A stretch of 64,000 bases of DNA from Saccopteryx bilineata (Eukaryota > Chordata > Mammalia > Chiroptera > Emballonuridae), in NCBI RefSeq assembly GCF_036850765.1, contig NC_089490.1:125826522-125890521 (forward strand), in the 5' to 3' direction. This document shows positions 33,567 to 46,693 of this stretch, in pieces (the first letter of the stretch is position 1; each line of letters starts with the position of its first letter). Both the position numbers and the translations under genes were made by a program. The notes below the pieces were generated by a model. It did no database searches, had not been told where the DNA came from, and saw only the letters and a program-made list of their open reading frames with translations.

Positions 33567-33712
33567 TAAAGTCTATTTTTAATACAGTATATTTATAATA
33601 TAACTATAGCACTAACTTTTTTTATAGTGTTTAAACTATCATAGTTCAGGTCTGAAAAATTTAATGTATCCAAGTATTTTCATCAATACTTTACTAGTAC
33701 TTGATTTAAATT

Positions 33713-33891
33713 TTTTTAAATTTATTTATTTTTGAGAGGGGAGATAGATAGAGAAAGAGAGAAAAGGGGGTAGGAGCAGGAAGCATCGACTCCCATATGT
33801 GCCCTGACGAAGCTAGCCAGAGGTTTTGAACCAGTGACCTCACCAGCATTCCAGGTCAACACTTTATACACTGTGCCACCACAGGCCAGGC
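33713..33891 (-). mobile_element. Second-type tRNA SINE, short form
   Basis: Minus-strand head 'gcctggcctgtggtggcaca', B-box-like part, 'cacatatgggagtcgatgct' and an A/T-rich tail at the left. Lacks the repeated body seen in the copies at 30,294 and 31,279. Confidence 0.85.
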
Positions 33892-35117
33892 ATAACTGAT
33901 TTTTAAAATCAGAAAATTTTTAAGTACATACCTACCAATAATTACTTTAAATGTAAGTGGCTTAAATGCTCCAATAAAAAGACACAGGGTAAAAAGAAGG
34001 ACATAAGGTGGCTAAGTGAATAAGAAAACAAACTCATACATATGCTGTCTACAAGAAGAGACCCATTCAGAACAAAAGATCAACAAACACAGACCAAAAG
34101 TAAAAGGATAGAAAAATATTTCATGCAAATTGAAATTTTTAAAAAAGCTGAGGAAGTAATACTTAGATCTGAGAAAATAGATTTTAAAACAAAAGCTATA
34201 GTAAGAGACAAAGAAGGACACTACACAATGATAAAGGGAACAATCCAACAAGAAAATGTGACCCTTATAAACATTTATGCACACAGCATTGGAGCACCTA
34301 AATATATAAAGCAAATCTTGATGGACATAAAGGGAGATATCAACAGTTATACAGTCAGGGAGGAGATTTAACACTCCATTGACATCAATGGATAGATTTT
34401 CCAGACAGAAAATCAACAAGAAAACAGTGGACTTAAGTGAGACATTAGATCAGCTGCATTTATTGATATTTTCAGAACATTTCACTCCCCAGCAGTAGAA
34501 AATATGTTCTTTCAAGTATGCACAAAACATTTCCTAGGATAAACCACATGTTAGTACACAAAACAAGTCTCCATTAATTTAAGATTAACTCACATCAAGT
34601 ATCTTCTCTGACCATAATGATATGAAAGTAGAAATCAATCACAAGAAAAAACTGAAATGCACACAAATACATGGAGGCTAAATAACATGCTATTAAACAA
34701 TGAATGGGTTAACAATGAGATCATAAAATAAATCAAAATATACTTTGGAACAAATAAAAAGGAGAACACAACTCAAAATCTATGGGACACAAAGAAAGCA
34801 GTCCTGAGCAAAAAATTCATAGCATTACAGGCATACCTCAAGAAACAAGAAAAATCTCAGAAGGAGAACAATAAGCAAAACCCAAAATGAGTAGAAGGAA
34901 AAAAATAATATGGATCAAAGTAGAAATAATTCAAATAGTGTCTAAAATAATGACAAGAGATTAATAAAACCAAAAGTTAGTTCTTTGAAAAGATAAACAA
35001 GATTGACAAACCTTTAACCAGCCTCATCAAGGAAAAAAGAGAAAGAACCCAAATAAATAAAATAATAAATGAAAGTTACAAACTAACAACTGACACCAAA
35101 GAAATACAAAAAATGTA

Positions 35118-35118
<1 letters not shown>

Positions 35119-35180
<62 letters not shown>
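35119..35180. repeat. (TG)n(TA)n microsatellite
   Basis: About 10 TG units, then about 22 TA units, then a few CA, inside L1 F. Confidence 0.95.
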
Positions 35181-35183
<3 letters not shown>

Positions 35184-35484
35184 ACTTTTGAATATATACC
35201 AACAAATTGAACAATCTGGATGAAATGGATAGATTCCTAAGAAACATGGCAATCTTCCAAAACTGAGTCAGGAAGAATCAAAGACTAAGAATAAACAGAT
35301 AACTAATAAAATTAAAGCAGTAATAAAAAATTCCCAAAAAACAGAAGTCCAGGACCAAATGGCTACAAAGGTGAATATTACCAGACATTCAAAGAGAAGC
35401 TAACACTGATCCTTTGCAAACTATTCCAGAAAGTTCAAGATGAGGTAAGATTCCCAACCTCATTTTATGAAGCTAACATCATCC

Positions 35485-35513
35485 TCTCTCTGACTCTCTC
35501 TCTGTCTCTGCCA

Positions 35514-35544
<31 letters not shown>

Positions 35545-35551
35545 ATTGTGC
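35485..35551. repeat. CT-rich plus (AAAT)n block at an L1 deletion junction
   Basis: 'ctctctctgactctctctct', followed by nine or so AAAT units, looks like the 3' tail of a SINE without its head. It lies exactly where the L1 RT segment is missing. Confidence 0.7.
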
Positions 35552-37859
35552 TGGGAAATTGAACAGACACCTACAAAATAAAAAAAAAAAGAAATTAGAC
35601 CAACTTCTTACACCCTACACAAGAATAAAGTCAAAATAGACTAAAGACTTAAATGTAATACTTAAAACCACATAAGTCCTAGAAGAAAACATAGTTAGTA
35701 AAATCTTGGACATTTCTCATAACAATATTTTTTCTGATATATCTCCTTAGGCAAGAAAAACAAAAGAAAAAATAAATAAAACTACAACAAACCAAAATAT
35801 TTCTGTACAGCAAAGGAACCATCAACAAAATGAAAAGGAAACTCACTGGATGGGAGAATATATTTGCTAATGATACATCTGATAAGGGGTTAATATACAA
35901 AATTTATAAAGAAATTATATGACTCAACACACACAAAAAAATCCAATTAAAAATGGGCAAAAGACCTGAAAAATATATATCTCCAAAGAGGACATACAGA
36001 TGGTCAATAGACATATAAAAATATGCTCAGTCACTTATCATTAGAGAAATGCAAATTAAAATCACAATGAGATGTCATCTCACATCTGTCAGAATGACTA
36101 TAATTGATAAATCAACAAACAAGTTTTGGCAAGGATGCAGAGAAAATAGAACTTTCATGCCTTGTTGGTGGGAATGCAGATCAGTGCAGCTACTATTGAA
36201 AGCAGTGTGGAGTTAACTCAAAAAATTAAAAATGTAACTGTCTTATCACCCAACAATTCCACTTCTGGGAATATATTCAGATAAACCCAAACCACTAAAT
36301 TGAAAGAATATATGCACCCCTGAGTTGATTGCAACATTATTTACAATAGCCAAGATTTGGAACCAGCCCAAGTGCCCATTAGTAGATAAGTGGATAAAAA
36401 TGGTGTGCACATTTACACAATGGAATACTACTTGGCCATATAAAAGAAGAAAACTTTACCCTTTGCAACAGCATGGATGAACCTGGAGAGTATTATCTGT
36501 AGTGAAGCAAGCCAGTTTAAGAAAGACAAGTACCATATGTTTTATGTGGAATCTAATGAAAAAAATGCATTAACAAACAAAATAGAAACACACTCATAGA
36601 GACAGATAACAGACTGACAGCTGTCAGAGGTGAGGGATATTTGAGGTTTGGGTAAAAAGGGTAAAGAGATTAAGCAAAAAAAACAAACAAACAAAAAACC
36701 CAAGTCATAGATACAGTATGATGATTACCAGAGGGAATGGGAGGTTGAGGGAGGTAGAAGACAGTAACAGAGGAATAAATGGTAATAAAAGGAGACTTGA
36801 AGAGAGAGACAGAAGAGTCTGAACATACAATGCAATATACAGATGATGTATTATAGAATTGTACACCTGAAACCTATATAATTTTATTAACCAATGTCAC
36901 CTCAATAAATACAATTAAATAATAGATAGGTAGATTTTAAAAAATTAAATGAAATAAAGTCAAAAATTTAATTTGTTATGTTTTTGAATATGACCAATCA
37001 ATTTTACTGTAATTTTATGTTATTTGTCACTTTGGGAGATGAAAAATCATTTTCTTCTTAAAAACTAAAGTGCCAGGGGGGTATGGCAATGGAGTAGGTG
37101 GATGTTGTAACTCCCACCTCCCAGAACCAAAGTGGATTACAACTTCACTTAGGAACAATCATCTTGAAAAACCAACTTTGGACTAAACTAAGAGAAATCT
37201 ATAACCAAGCATCACCGAAGGAACCACACTGAGCTGGTAAAAAAGATGAAGATGTGGAAAGGGCTGCCCTGCTCCCAGGAGTGAGTGGTGGCCTGGAGGG
37301 TCTCTCGGTGGGATGGGTTTCCAGGAGAGTTGTGGACCTTCAGCCCTAGGACTAGAGCGAGCCCCACCCTGGAGCCCCAGAGACTAGAGGAGGTGTACGG
37401 ACAGTAGTTAGCTAAAAGAAAAGCCGGTTACTGTTTGCAAAAGGAAGACAGAACTCTCAAACCCAAGCTCTGTCTTAAAGGGACTGCTCAGAAAACCTCA
37501 TTCACAGCCACTTACCCAGGGCACCGGTAGAAGGGTGCACCAAGAGGACTGGAATTGTGAGAAGAGAGTGTAGTCTCGAGAGCACAGGGAGAGACTGTGG
37601 GGGACTGCCAGCCTGACCCCTGTACTGGGTCACTCCCCAAACATAAAGTGCCCATGCTTTCTGGGAGAAACAAGCCAGCAAAGGGAAGAAGTTGCCTCAC
37701 CCACCAGAGGCTCTCCTGTTCCTGTCAGTGCAGAGAGACACTTAGAAGCAGGGGGCACATCAGGGACACAGAATTTCAGTGCTGAGATCTGGGCTACACA
37801 GACCTCCAACCTGCTGAGTACCCTCCGAAGGAAGGGAGGACCTGGCTGTGGCAGCAGCC

Positions 37860-38290
37860 ATGGCATTTGGCCCCTGTGGCGGTTTGGGGTGGAGCCCAGT
37901 GAGGTAGCCTGCACAACGGTGGCAGGGTGGAGCCTGGCGAGGCCTCCCACATGCCTACAAGGGCAGAACCCTGCGGGGCGAGGCGTCCCCTGTGCCAGCA
38001 CAGGGTGGACCCGAGTGGGGTGAGGCAACCCACAAGCTTGTGAAAGGTGGAGCTGGGCAAGGGGTGCTATGTGCCCATGGGAAGGCAGAACCCAGAAAGG
38101 CAGCCTGTACACTTGTGAAGGGCAGAGCCCAGTGGCATGCACTGAGAAGGAGAGGGGTAGAGCCAGAAGAGGCATCCCTCATGCCCATGGGAGCAGAGCC
38201 CAGAAAGGCAGCACATGCACCAACAGGGGGCAGAGCCCAGAGAGGCAAGGACTTCCCCACACCTGCAGAGGAGCCCAAGCTGCAGACAGC
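37860..38290 (+). repeat. Tandem units in L1 E 5'UTR
   Basis: About eight or nine diverged units of roughly 40-50 bp share 'gcagagcccag' and 'aaggcagcc'-like text with 'cccatggg' or 'cttgtgaa' between them. They resemble the promoter monomers of some rodent L1 5'UTRs in arrangement, not in sequence. GC-rich against an AT-rich background. Confidence 0.7.
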
Positions 38291-38671
38291 AAGCCTGCAC
38301 TGGTGCTTGAGTACCTGAGGAGGCGAATATAGTGGAAGGTCAGCAGAAAGACCTCACATCAGGAATAGAGAGGCCACAAACACTAGCCAACAGTAGATAA
38401 AAACCAGCCTAGGAGTGCAGCTGATAGTTACAATGGCATCAGGGCCCAGCAGAGGCAGACAAAAATTCTGGATCACCTGTAGCTCCAAGAAGGTTGCTAA
38501 GAGCCAATCAAAAGCAGTGACCCCCACTGGTCTGAACCAGGTTCCAGCCATGGAGGTCCGGGGCTGGTACATTCAGTGGCCAGATATAAAGAGCATCAGC
38601 TCTTTATATATAAAGATATAAAGGACATAACAACCATAGTTAGAGTGGTATCTAGTTTATACAGCAACAAA

Positions 38672-39580
38672 ATGGGAAGACAGAAAAGTGCAAATCAAAT
38701 GAATCAACAGAGAAATCCCCAGAAAAAGAATTGAATGAAATGAAAATAAACAAGATACCAGATGCAGAGTTTAGAGTAATGACTGTTAAGATGCTCAAGA
38801 ATCTTAGAGCAACAACAGATGGACAAAATGAGCACCTAAATAAAGAGATAGCTGGCATTAAAAAGGACATCAAAATCTTAAAAAAAGAATCAGACAGAAA
38901 TGACAAACACAATATAAGAAATGAAGACTACAATAAAAGAAATTAGAAGCAGGCTGGACAAAGCCTAGGATCGAATCAGTGATTTAGAGGACAAGATAAT
39001 CAAAAGCATGGAGACAGAGTAGTAAGGAAAAAAAAAAGGATGAAAAAGTTTGAGGAAACTCTAAGAGAGCTCTGTGACAACATGAAGAGAAAGAACATCC
39101 ACATAATAGGGGTTCCTGAAGGAGAAGAGAAAGAACAAAGGATAGAGAACCTGATTGAAGAAATCATAGCTGAAAACTTCCCTAAATTGATGCAGGAAAA
39201 AGTCACACTAGTTCAAGAAACAAAGATAATCCTCTTGAAATGAAACTCAAAGAGACCTACACCAAGACACATCATAATTAAAATACCAAAGCTAAGCGAT
39301 AAAGAAAGAATACTAAAAGCTACAAGAAAAAAGCAGTAAATCACCTACAAAAGAGCCCCATAAGGATCACATCTGACTTCTCAACAAAAACACTTGAGGC
39401 CAGAAGGGAATGGCAAGAAATATTCAAAGTAATGCAGAACAAGAGCCTACAACCAAGACTTCTTTATCCAGCAAGACTATCATTTAAAAGTGAAGAAGAA
39501 ATAAAAAGCTTCCCAGACAAAAAAAAAACACAAAAAAACTCAAGAAATTTATTAAAATCAAACCAAGCCTGCAAGAAATA
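38672..39580 (+). pseudogene. L1 E ORF1 (RNA-binding protein), broken
   Basis: An ATG at 38,672 opens MGRQKSANQMNQQRNPQKKN. A coiled-coil-like part follows at 38,731-38,946, then an RRM at 39,040-39,243 (RKNIHIIGVPEGEEKEQRIE). The C-terminal domain continues near 39,370-39,560 ('cacttgaggccagaagggaa'). Separate frames and in-frame stops break it. Confidence 0.8.
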
Positions 39581-39629
39581 TTAAGGGACCTGTTGTAAAC
39601 AGAAAAAAAATTTAGGAAATGAGGACTAT

Positions 39630-42600
39630 AAAACTAAAGAATAAAATGACAATAAGCAACTACATATCAATAAGAACCTTAGATGTAAATGGATTAAATA
39701 CTCCAATCAAAAGAGATAGGTAGCTGCATGGATAGAAAAAACAGGACTCATACATATGCTGTCTACAAGAGACCCACCTCAAAACAAGAAATACACATAA
39801 ACTGAAAGTAAAGGGGTGAAAAAGTATATATCATGAAAATGGAAATTTAAAAAAAGCTGGGGTAGCAATACTTATATCTGACAAAATAGACTTTAAAACA
39901 AAGGCTATAGTAAGGATAAAGAAGGTCACTACATAATGATAAAAGGAGCAATCCAACAGAAAGATATAACCATTATAAATACCTATCCACCTAATGTAGA
40001 AGACCTAAATATATAAAGCAGATTTTGATAAACATAAAGGACAAGAACAACAGCAATACTATAATAGTAGCACAGGATAGATCTTCAAGAAAGAAAACTA
40101 ACAAAGAAACAGCAGACTTATAAAACATATCAGATCAACTGGATTTAATAGATATCTTCAGAACCCTTCACCCTAAAGCAGCAGAATATACATTCTTTTC
40201 AAGTGATCATGGTACATTCTCTAGGATAGACCACATGCTAGGTCACAAAATGAGTCTCAACAAATTTAAGAAGATTGAAATCATATCAAGCATCTTCTTG
40301 GATCACAATGGCATGAAACTAGAAATCAACTACAATAGAAAGACTGAAAACACTCAAACACTTGGAAAATAATAGCACGTTATTAATTAACGAATGAGTT
40401 AACAATGAGATCAAGGAAGAAATCAGAAACTTCCTTGAAACAAATAAAAATTAACATACAACAACTGAAAATTTATGGGACACAGCAAAGCAGTCCTGGG
40501 AGAGAAGTTCATAACATTACAAACATACCTTAAGAAGGTAGATAAAGCTTAAATAAACAATTTAATCCTGCATTTAAAAGAACTATAAAGAGGAGCAGCA
40601 AGTAAAGCCCAGAGGAAGTAGAAGGAAGAAAATAATAAAGATCAGAGCAGAAATAAATGACATAGAGACTAAAAAAAAAAAAAAATAGAAGATTAATGAA
40701 ACCAGGAGCTTTGAAAAGGTAAACAAGATTGATGAACCTTTAACTAGACTTACCAAGAAAAAAACAGAGAGGGCTTAAATAAATAAAATTAGAAATAAAA
40801 GTGGAGAAGTAACAACTGACACAGCAGAAATACTTGTAAGAAAATACTGTAAAGAACTGTACGCCAAAAAATTAGACAACCTAGGCAAAATGGAAAATTC
40901 CTTGAAACCTATATAATCTTTCAAAAATCAATCTGGATAAGTCAGAAAACCTAAACAGACTGATTACAACAAATGACATCAAGAAAGTTATTTAAAAACT
41001 CCCAACAAACAAAAGCCAGTTGGCTTCATAAGCAAATTCTAGCAAATATTCAAAGAAGAACTAATTCCTATCCTCTCAAGTTATTTCAAAAAATTCAAGA
41101 GGAGGGAAAACTTCCAAGCTCCTTTTATGAGGCAAGCATAATTCTAATTCCAAAATCAGGCTAAGACAATACATAAAAAGAAGAAAATAAGCCCATATCC
41201 TTGATAAATTTAGATGCTAAAATTCTCAACAAAATATTAGCAAACCAGATCCAGCAATACATAAAAAAATCATACATCATGATCAAGTGAGATTTATTCT
41301 GGAGAGGAAGGATGGTACAATATTTGCAAATCAATCAATGTGATTCATCACATAAACAAAAGAAAGAAGAAAAATTACATGATAATATCAATAGATGCAG
41401 AAAAAGCATTTGATAAAATCCAGCACCCATTTATGATCAAAACTCTCAGCAAAGTAGAAATACAGGGAACATATCTCAACATGATAAAGGCCATTTATGA
41501 CAAACCCACAGGCAACATCATATTCAATGGGCAAAAATTAAAAGCAATCCCTTTAAGATCAGGAACAAGGCAGGGGTGCCTCCTTTCACCACTCATACTC
41601 AACATCATTCTAGAAGTCCTAGCCACAGCAAGCAGACAAGAATAAAAAAATAAAAGTCATCCAAATTGAAAAAGAAGTAAAACTATCATTATTTGCTGAT
41701 GATATGATACTGTACATATAAAACTCTAAAGTCTTACTCAAAAAATTACTGGACCTGATAAATGAATTCAGCAAGGTGGCACAATATAAAATTAATATTC
41801 AGAAATCAGAGGCATTTTTATATACCTACAATGAACTGTCTGAAAGAAAAATTAAGAAAACAATCCCCTTCACTATTGCAACAAAGAAAATAAAGTACCT
41901 AGAAGTAAATTTAACCGAGGAGACTAAAGACTTGTACTCAGAAAATTATAAAACATTAATAAAAGAAATCAAGGAAGATATGTACAAGTGGAAGCATATA
42001 CCATATTCATGGATAGGAAGAATAAACATCATTAAAATGTCTATATTACCCAAAGCAATCTATAAATTCAATGCAATTCCTATTAAAATACCAATGACAT
42101 ATTTCAAAGATATAGAACACATATTTCAAAAATGTATATGGAACCAAAAAAGAACATGAATAGTCTCAGCAATCTTGAAAAAGAAGAATAAAGTGGGTGG
42201 TATCACACTTTCTGATATCAAGTTATACTACAAGGCCATTGTACTCAAAACAGCTTGGTACTGGCATAAGAACAGACATATAGATCAATGGAACAGAACA
42301 GAGAACCCAGAAATAAAACCACACCTTTATGGACAATTGATATTTGACAAAGGAGGTAAGAGCATATAATGGAGTAAAGATAGTCTCTTTTACAAATGGT
42401 GTTGGGAAAAATGGACAGCTATCTGCAAAAAAAATGAAACTAGACCACCAACTTACATCATTCACAAAAATAAACTCAAAATGAATAAAAGACTTAAATG
42501 TAAGTTGTGAAACCATAACCATCTTAGAAGAAAACATAAGCAGTAAGCTCTCCAACATCTCTCTCAGCAATATATTTTCTGATTTATCTCCACAGGCAAG

Positions 42601-43400
42601 TGAAATAAAGGACAGGATGAACAAGCTTTTTGCTCAGCTAAAGACAATATGAACAAAATTAAAAGACAAACCACACAATGGGATAATATAATATATTCAA
42701 CAATATGTTTGATAAGAGGTTAATAACCAAAATTTATAAAGAAGTTATAAAACTCAACACCAGGAAGATAAACAATCCAATCAAAAAAATGGCAAAAGAA
42801 ATGAATAGACACTTCTCCAAAGAGGACATACAGATGGCCAATAGGCTGATGAAAAATGTTCAACATCACTAGTCATTAAAGAAATACAAATTAAAACCAC
42901 AATGAGATATCACCTCACAGCAGTCAGAATAGCCATCATTAACAAAACAACACAGAATAAGTGCTGGCCCGGATGTGGAGAAAAGGGAACCCTCCTGCAC
43001 TGCTGGTGGGAATGCAGACTGGTGCAGCCACTGTGACAAACAGTATGGAAATTCTTCAAAAACTTAAAAATGGAATTGTCTTTTGACCCATCCATCCCAC
43101 TCTTAGGAACATATCCCAAGAACACCACATCACTGACTCAAAAGAGAAAATGCACCCCCATGTTCATGGCAGCATTGTTCACAATAGCAAAGATCTGGAA
43201 ACAGCCCAAGTGTCCTTCAGTGGATGAGTAGATTAAAAAGCAGTGGTACATATATACAATGGAATACGTTGGGCCCATAAAATAGAAGCAAATCTTACCT
43301 TTTGCAACAACATGGATGGACCTGGAAACTATTATGTTAAGTGAAATAAGCCAGGCAGAGAAAGAAAAATATCATATGACCTCACTCATTTAAGGAATCC
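39630..43400 (+). pseudogene. L1 E ORF2 (endonuclease-RT), broken
   Basis: The endonuclease lies at about 39,640-40,330. RT pieces at 41,340-41,645 include [20 protein letters not shown]. The FADD region is at about 41,690 ('ttatttgctgatgatatgat'). C-terminal blocks at 41,776-42,369 include [20 protein letters not shown] and [20 protein letters not shown]. The Cys-rich end is at about 42,960-43,020 and the last part reaches about 43,400. Numerous stops and frameshifts. Confidence 0.85.
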
Positions 43401-43725
43401 AATGAACAATGTGAACTGAGGAACAGAATAGAGGCAGAGGCGGGATCAAAGGGACCAGAGGGAAAGCGGTCAGAGGAAAAGGGGATGATAGGATGGGATC
43501 AGAAATGGGAAAGAGATTGGTGAAATTATATACACATAACACAGCATTATAGAGAGCAGAAAAGCAAATTCTAAAAGGAAAGAGGAGGGCGTTGGGGGTA
43601 GGAGGGTAAGGGGGATGTTGAGAGGAACACGGGGGAGGGGGGATGCATTTGGAGTGACACTAGAATCTATGTTAACACAATAAATTAAAATCAATTTAAG
43701 AAAAAAAAGAAATGAAAAAAATTAA

Positions 43726-45085
43726 AGTACATAATTTGCTTTTTTGAATTAACACTGTGGTGACTCTATCTGATATCTGTAATTGATAGAGGATTGATGG
43801 TATTATGTGAAAAATGTTTGGTTGTTGAATTTTAAAATGTTTTATAATCACAAAGTGTATCTAAGAGATAAAATCATATTTGATATTAAAATCTACATGA
43901 CTTCAGAAACTTTACTGAACAAAAAAAAAAAGGAAAAAAAAGCAAAGCAGAAGGGGATAAAATACCAAATGGAAGGCTAGAGGTTAAGGTTTTAACACTT
44001 AGGAAGGATAAAAATAATCAGTCTTGTAATCAAAACTTGTGGCTATTTATTATCAACATGGTAAAGAGAGTGAACTTTTAAAAATCTTCCCTTCCTGTCC
44101 ATCTGTCCACACTCTGGCCTTGCTACTGCTCCAAGGAAAAATAAAGACACTCTGGGTAGATCCCAGGAATATTGGGGTTTACTAATAGTAAGGTTCTTAG
44201 TAACATGATTCAGTCAACCCTACTGATTAAAAAATGTGATAAACAGAACTTATATGATGGAATATGAATTGATTAGGAACTTTGATGTCATGTTCAGCCT
44301 TTTGGGAGTTTTGTTTTATTTGTTTTTTGTTCTCATTCTACAACTATGAACAGCTATAATTCCATTTTAATCTCAACAGGAACTAAAGAATACTGAGCAC
44401 TGTACTGTCTCGGTTTTTAAAAGCCTGAAATATCCCTTAGAACAATGGCTATGGATGAAAAGCAACAATAAAGTTGGTTTTGTTTGACAGCGACTGACAA
44501 TATTATTGTCCACCCATGTCGGTCTATAAATACTGTTATACATCTTGCAGCTCTTTCCCCTTGAGTATAATCCAGGCATGAAATTAGTTGATGAACCCAT
44601 CACCATGGGTACTGAAAAATCTGCCCAAGGGACCTCAAATGTAGATCATGGGTAAAATTGTATGTGTTGCTGTAAGTGATGACAGTACTCTGTCTTCTGC
44701 TTTAGGAAGAGCAGCCCCAGGGCAGAGGCCCAGCCTCCCTAGACATCCCACCCCCATGGGTTCTGCTCCCACCTCTTTCCTGCCTCTCTCCCGAGGCTCT
44801 CTCAGGTCCTGGACCCACAGATTCTACTGTGTACTGACACAGGAATCCAGTGACACCTCTTCTGGCCCCATTGGCCTCTGGGAAACTCACATCTAACCTT
44901 TTGGGATTTCCCAGTTTCTCTCTTTATCTAAACCAAGTATATAAAAAAAAATCTGTTACTTTTGTTTTAATTTAACCAAAATACTTAACCCAGAAAATTA
45001 AGAGAAAAATAATGAATTTCAAAACAAAACTTAATTCAAATTCTTGTTCTTCTTTTAACTCACTATAGACCTTGAGTAAATTACC
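43726..45085. other. Single-copy-looking DNA
   Basis: No repeat family recognised. A GC-richer patch at 44,690-44,890 is open on both strands but shows no splice or domain evidence. Confidence 0.4.
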
Positions 45086-45089
45086 TCAT

Positions 45090-45465
45090 TTTTAATTATT
45101 CATTCAACTAACAGTTGCTGAGGGCAAATATGCCAGACATGCTTAGGCAATAGGAAGCAAAAAAAAAAAGAGAAACAATTCTTGTTCTTAAGGAGCTTAT
45201 AATGGAAAACAGGAGATGGACATGTCCAGCAATGTTTTCATGCTGGGTGACACAGATGATGCTCGGAGGAAATAAAGGAGCTCTTACAGGATCATCTCTC
45301 CCAGACTGGGAAGGTCAGGGTGGGCTTCTAGGAGGAGGAGAGTCTGAGGTGAGACCTGAGGGTAAGTAGAAAGCAGTCAGTCCAAGGGGAAAAGTGGGGA
45401 GAGAGGGAGTGCAAAAGGAAGAAAGAATAAATGACGACGGACTTGGAAAGTAGAAAATGTTATCC
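45090..45465 (+). mobile_element. L2 LINE 3' end (ancient)
   Basis: 'attcattcaactaacagttg', 'cttaaggagcttataatgg', 'ggtcagggtgggcttctagg' and 'gtctgaggtgagacctgagg' follow the L2 3' consensus order. Strongly diverged. Confidence 0.75.
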
Positions 45466-45604
45466 TGGCACATTATTTGACCCAGAATAAAGATTTGCCA
45501 TAATGATATAAATGCCATATATTAGCTTTGAAAGCCAAACTGCAAACAAAAGTATTGTCAATGATTTCCACATATAATAATATTAAATATTAACGTTATT
45601 TAAT

Positions 45605-45910
45605 CATATAAAAGAAAATTATTATATACACCCTCTGACATAATAATTGCACTCCTGAGTATTTACCCAAGATAAATGAAAACATATATCCACACAGAAA
45701 CTAGAATAAAGATGTTCTTAGCAGCTTTATACATATTAGCATATTAGCCAAAACTGGAAACAACTCAAATGTCTATTAACAGTGAAACTAAGCCCTGGCC
45801 AGTTGGCTCAGTGGTAGAACATCAGCCCTGCCTGTGGATGTCCCAGGTTTGATTCCCTGTCAGGGCTCATAGGAGAAGTGACCATCTGCTTCTCCACCCT
45901 TCCCGCTCTC

Positions 45911-45962
<52 letters not shown>

Positions 45963-46490
45963 TCTGCAGAGCAATGGAGCAATGCCCCAGATGGGCAGAT
46001 CATCGCCTGGCTGGGGACTTGTCCGGTGGATCCCGGTCAGAGTGCTTGCAGCAGTCTGTCTTTCTGCTTCCCTTCCTCTCACTGAATAAAAAAAGAAAAA
46101 AACAAGAACAGTGAAATGAATAAAGAAATTGTACTTATACAATGCAATACTCTTCAGTGGTAAAAAAAAAAAAAAAAAGAAAAAGAAACTATTGATGTAT
46201 GTAACAAAATGGATGACTCTCACAAACATTATACTGATGGAAAGACTTTAGACACACACAATGGAAAATACAATGCTTACAAATAAGTGTAGTTCTAGAA
46301 AAGGAAAATCTACTCGAGTATGAAAAAAGTCAGGTAAATTGTTTGCTCTGGAAGGTCAGGAAACTGAGTAGGAAGAAGCATTGAGGGAAATTTCTGGGGT
46401 GATGAACATGATAGAGTTGTGGATTACACAGCTATATGCACTGATTAAAATTCATGGAATTTCTCCTAACATTTGTGGCTTTCACTGTAG
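45605..46490 (+). mobile_element. Old L1 3' end, interrupted by a SINE
   Basis: 'ctgagtatttacccaagata', 'aaaactggaaacaactcaaa' (left of the SINE), then 'atacaatgcaatactcttca' and 'caaaatggatgactctcaca' after it, form the ORF2 C-terminus and 3'UTR of an old L1 subfamily. Confidence 0.75.
45792..46106 (+). mobile_element. Rhin-1/VES-type SINE with internal deletion and CT expansion
   Basis: Head 'gccctggccagttggctcag', B-box region 'ggtttgattccc', then a (CT)n run of about 26 units at 45,908-45,959. It replaces part of the body, including the AAAGATGGCC motif. TSD 'aacagtgaaa' at 45,778-45,787 and 46,107-46,116, exact. Confidence 0.92.
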
Positions 46491-46693
46491 ATTTTTTATT
46501 TAAACGGAGACAACCATTACACTTTCATTAGTAGGTTTGCTCTTTTTTTCAAAAGTGTAAGTTAGCTACTCTGAGACTGCTTCCTCTGTATTCTAAGCTA
46601 GAGCAAAATTCTAGGCTTTTGTAAGTAATGGTAATCAGGTTTCTCACTGTTGAGGAATGGGGTAACAAATGGAGAAGGGAAGACAAAAACTGC

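Larger units (their letters stand above)
33930..36640 (+). pseudogene. L1 F ORF2 remnant lacking the RT core
   Basis: The endonuclease part at 34,042-34,371 shows KKAEEVILRSEKIDFKTKAI and VTLINIYAHSIGAPKYI. After about 35,485 the text resumes in the C-terminal region, where on the plus strand 35,800-36,500 has the usual ORF2 end (matching the other L1s). The RT palm with the FADD box is absent. Many stops. Confidence 0.75.
33925..36935 (+). mobile_element. LINE-1 F: ORF2 and 3'UTR, 5'-truncated, with internal deletion
   Basis: Starts at the ORF2 endonuclease N-terminus ('attactttaaatgtaagtgg') and ends in the L1 3' region ('cacctgaaacctatataatt', then an A/T-rich tail). A (TG)n(TA)n block at 35,119-35,180 and an (AAAT)n block at 35,511-35,548 interrupt it. 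At the second block the sequence jumps from before the RT core to the C-terminal part. The 3' end differs from the other young L1s, so this is an older subfamily. Confidence 0.85.
37075..43720 (+). mobile_element. LINE-1 E: full-length but decayed, sense
   Basis: The 5' end at about 37,075 ('tatggcaatggagtaggtgg') matches the 5' end of L1 A in reverse. The 5'UTR has tandem units, then ORF1 (38,672-39,580), ORF2 (39,630-43,400), 3'UTR and an A-rich tail. A likely TSD is 'aaaaactaaagtgc' at about 37,060 and 'aaaaaattaaagtac' at about 43,716. Unlike L1 D it has no internal SINE, but it has many more stops. Confidence 0.9.

Noticed and set aside
37860..38290. CRISPR-like repeat-spacer pattern
   Set aside because: Units are diverged, spacing is irregular, and it sits inside an L1 5'UTR in a mammalian genome.
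37597..38332. Up to 181-codon open frames on both strands
   Set aside because: They lie in the repetitive L1 E 5'UTR. Tandem GC-rich units keep frames open.
44648..44896. Possible exon with open frames on both strands
   Set aside because: No splice-site pair with a plausible phase and no recognisable protein. GC-richer composition explains the open frames.
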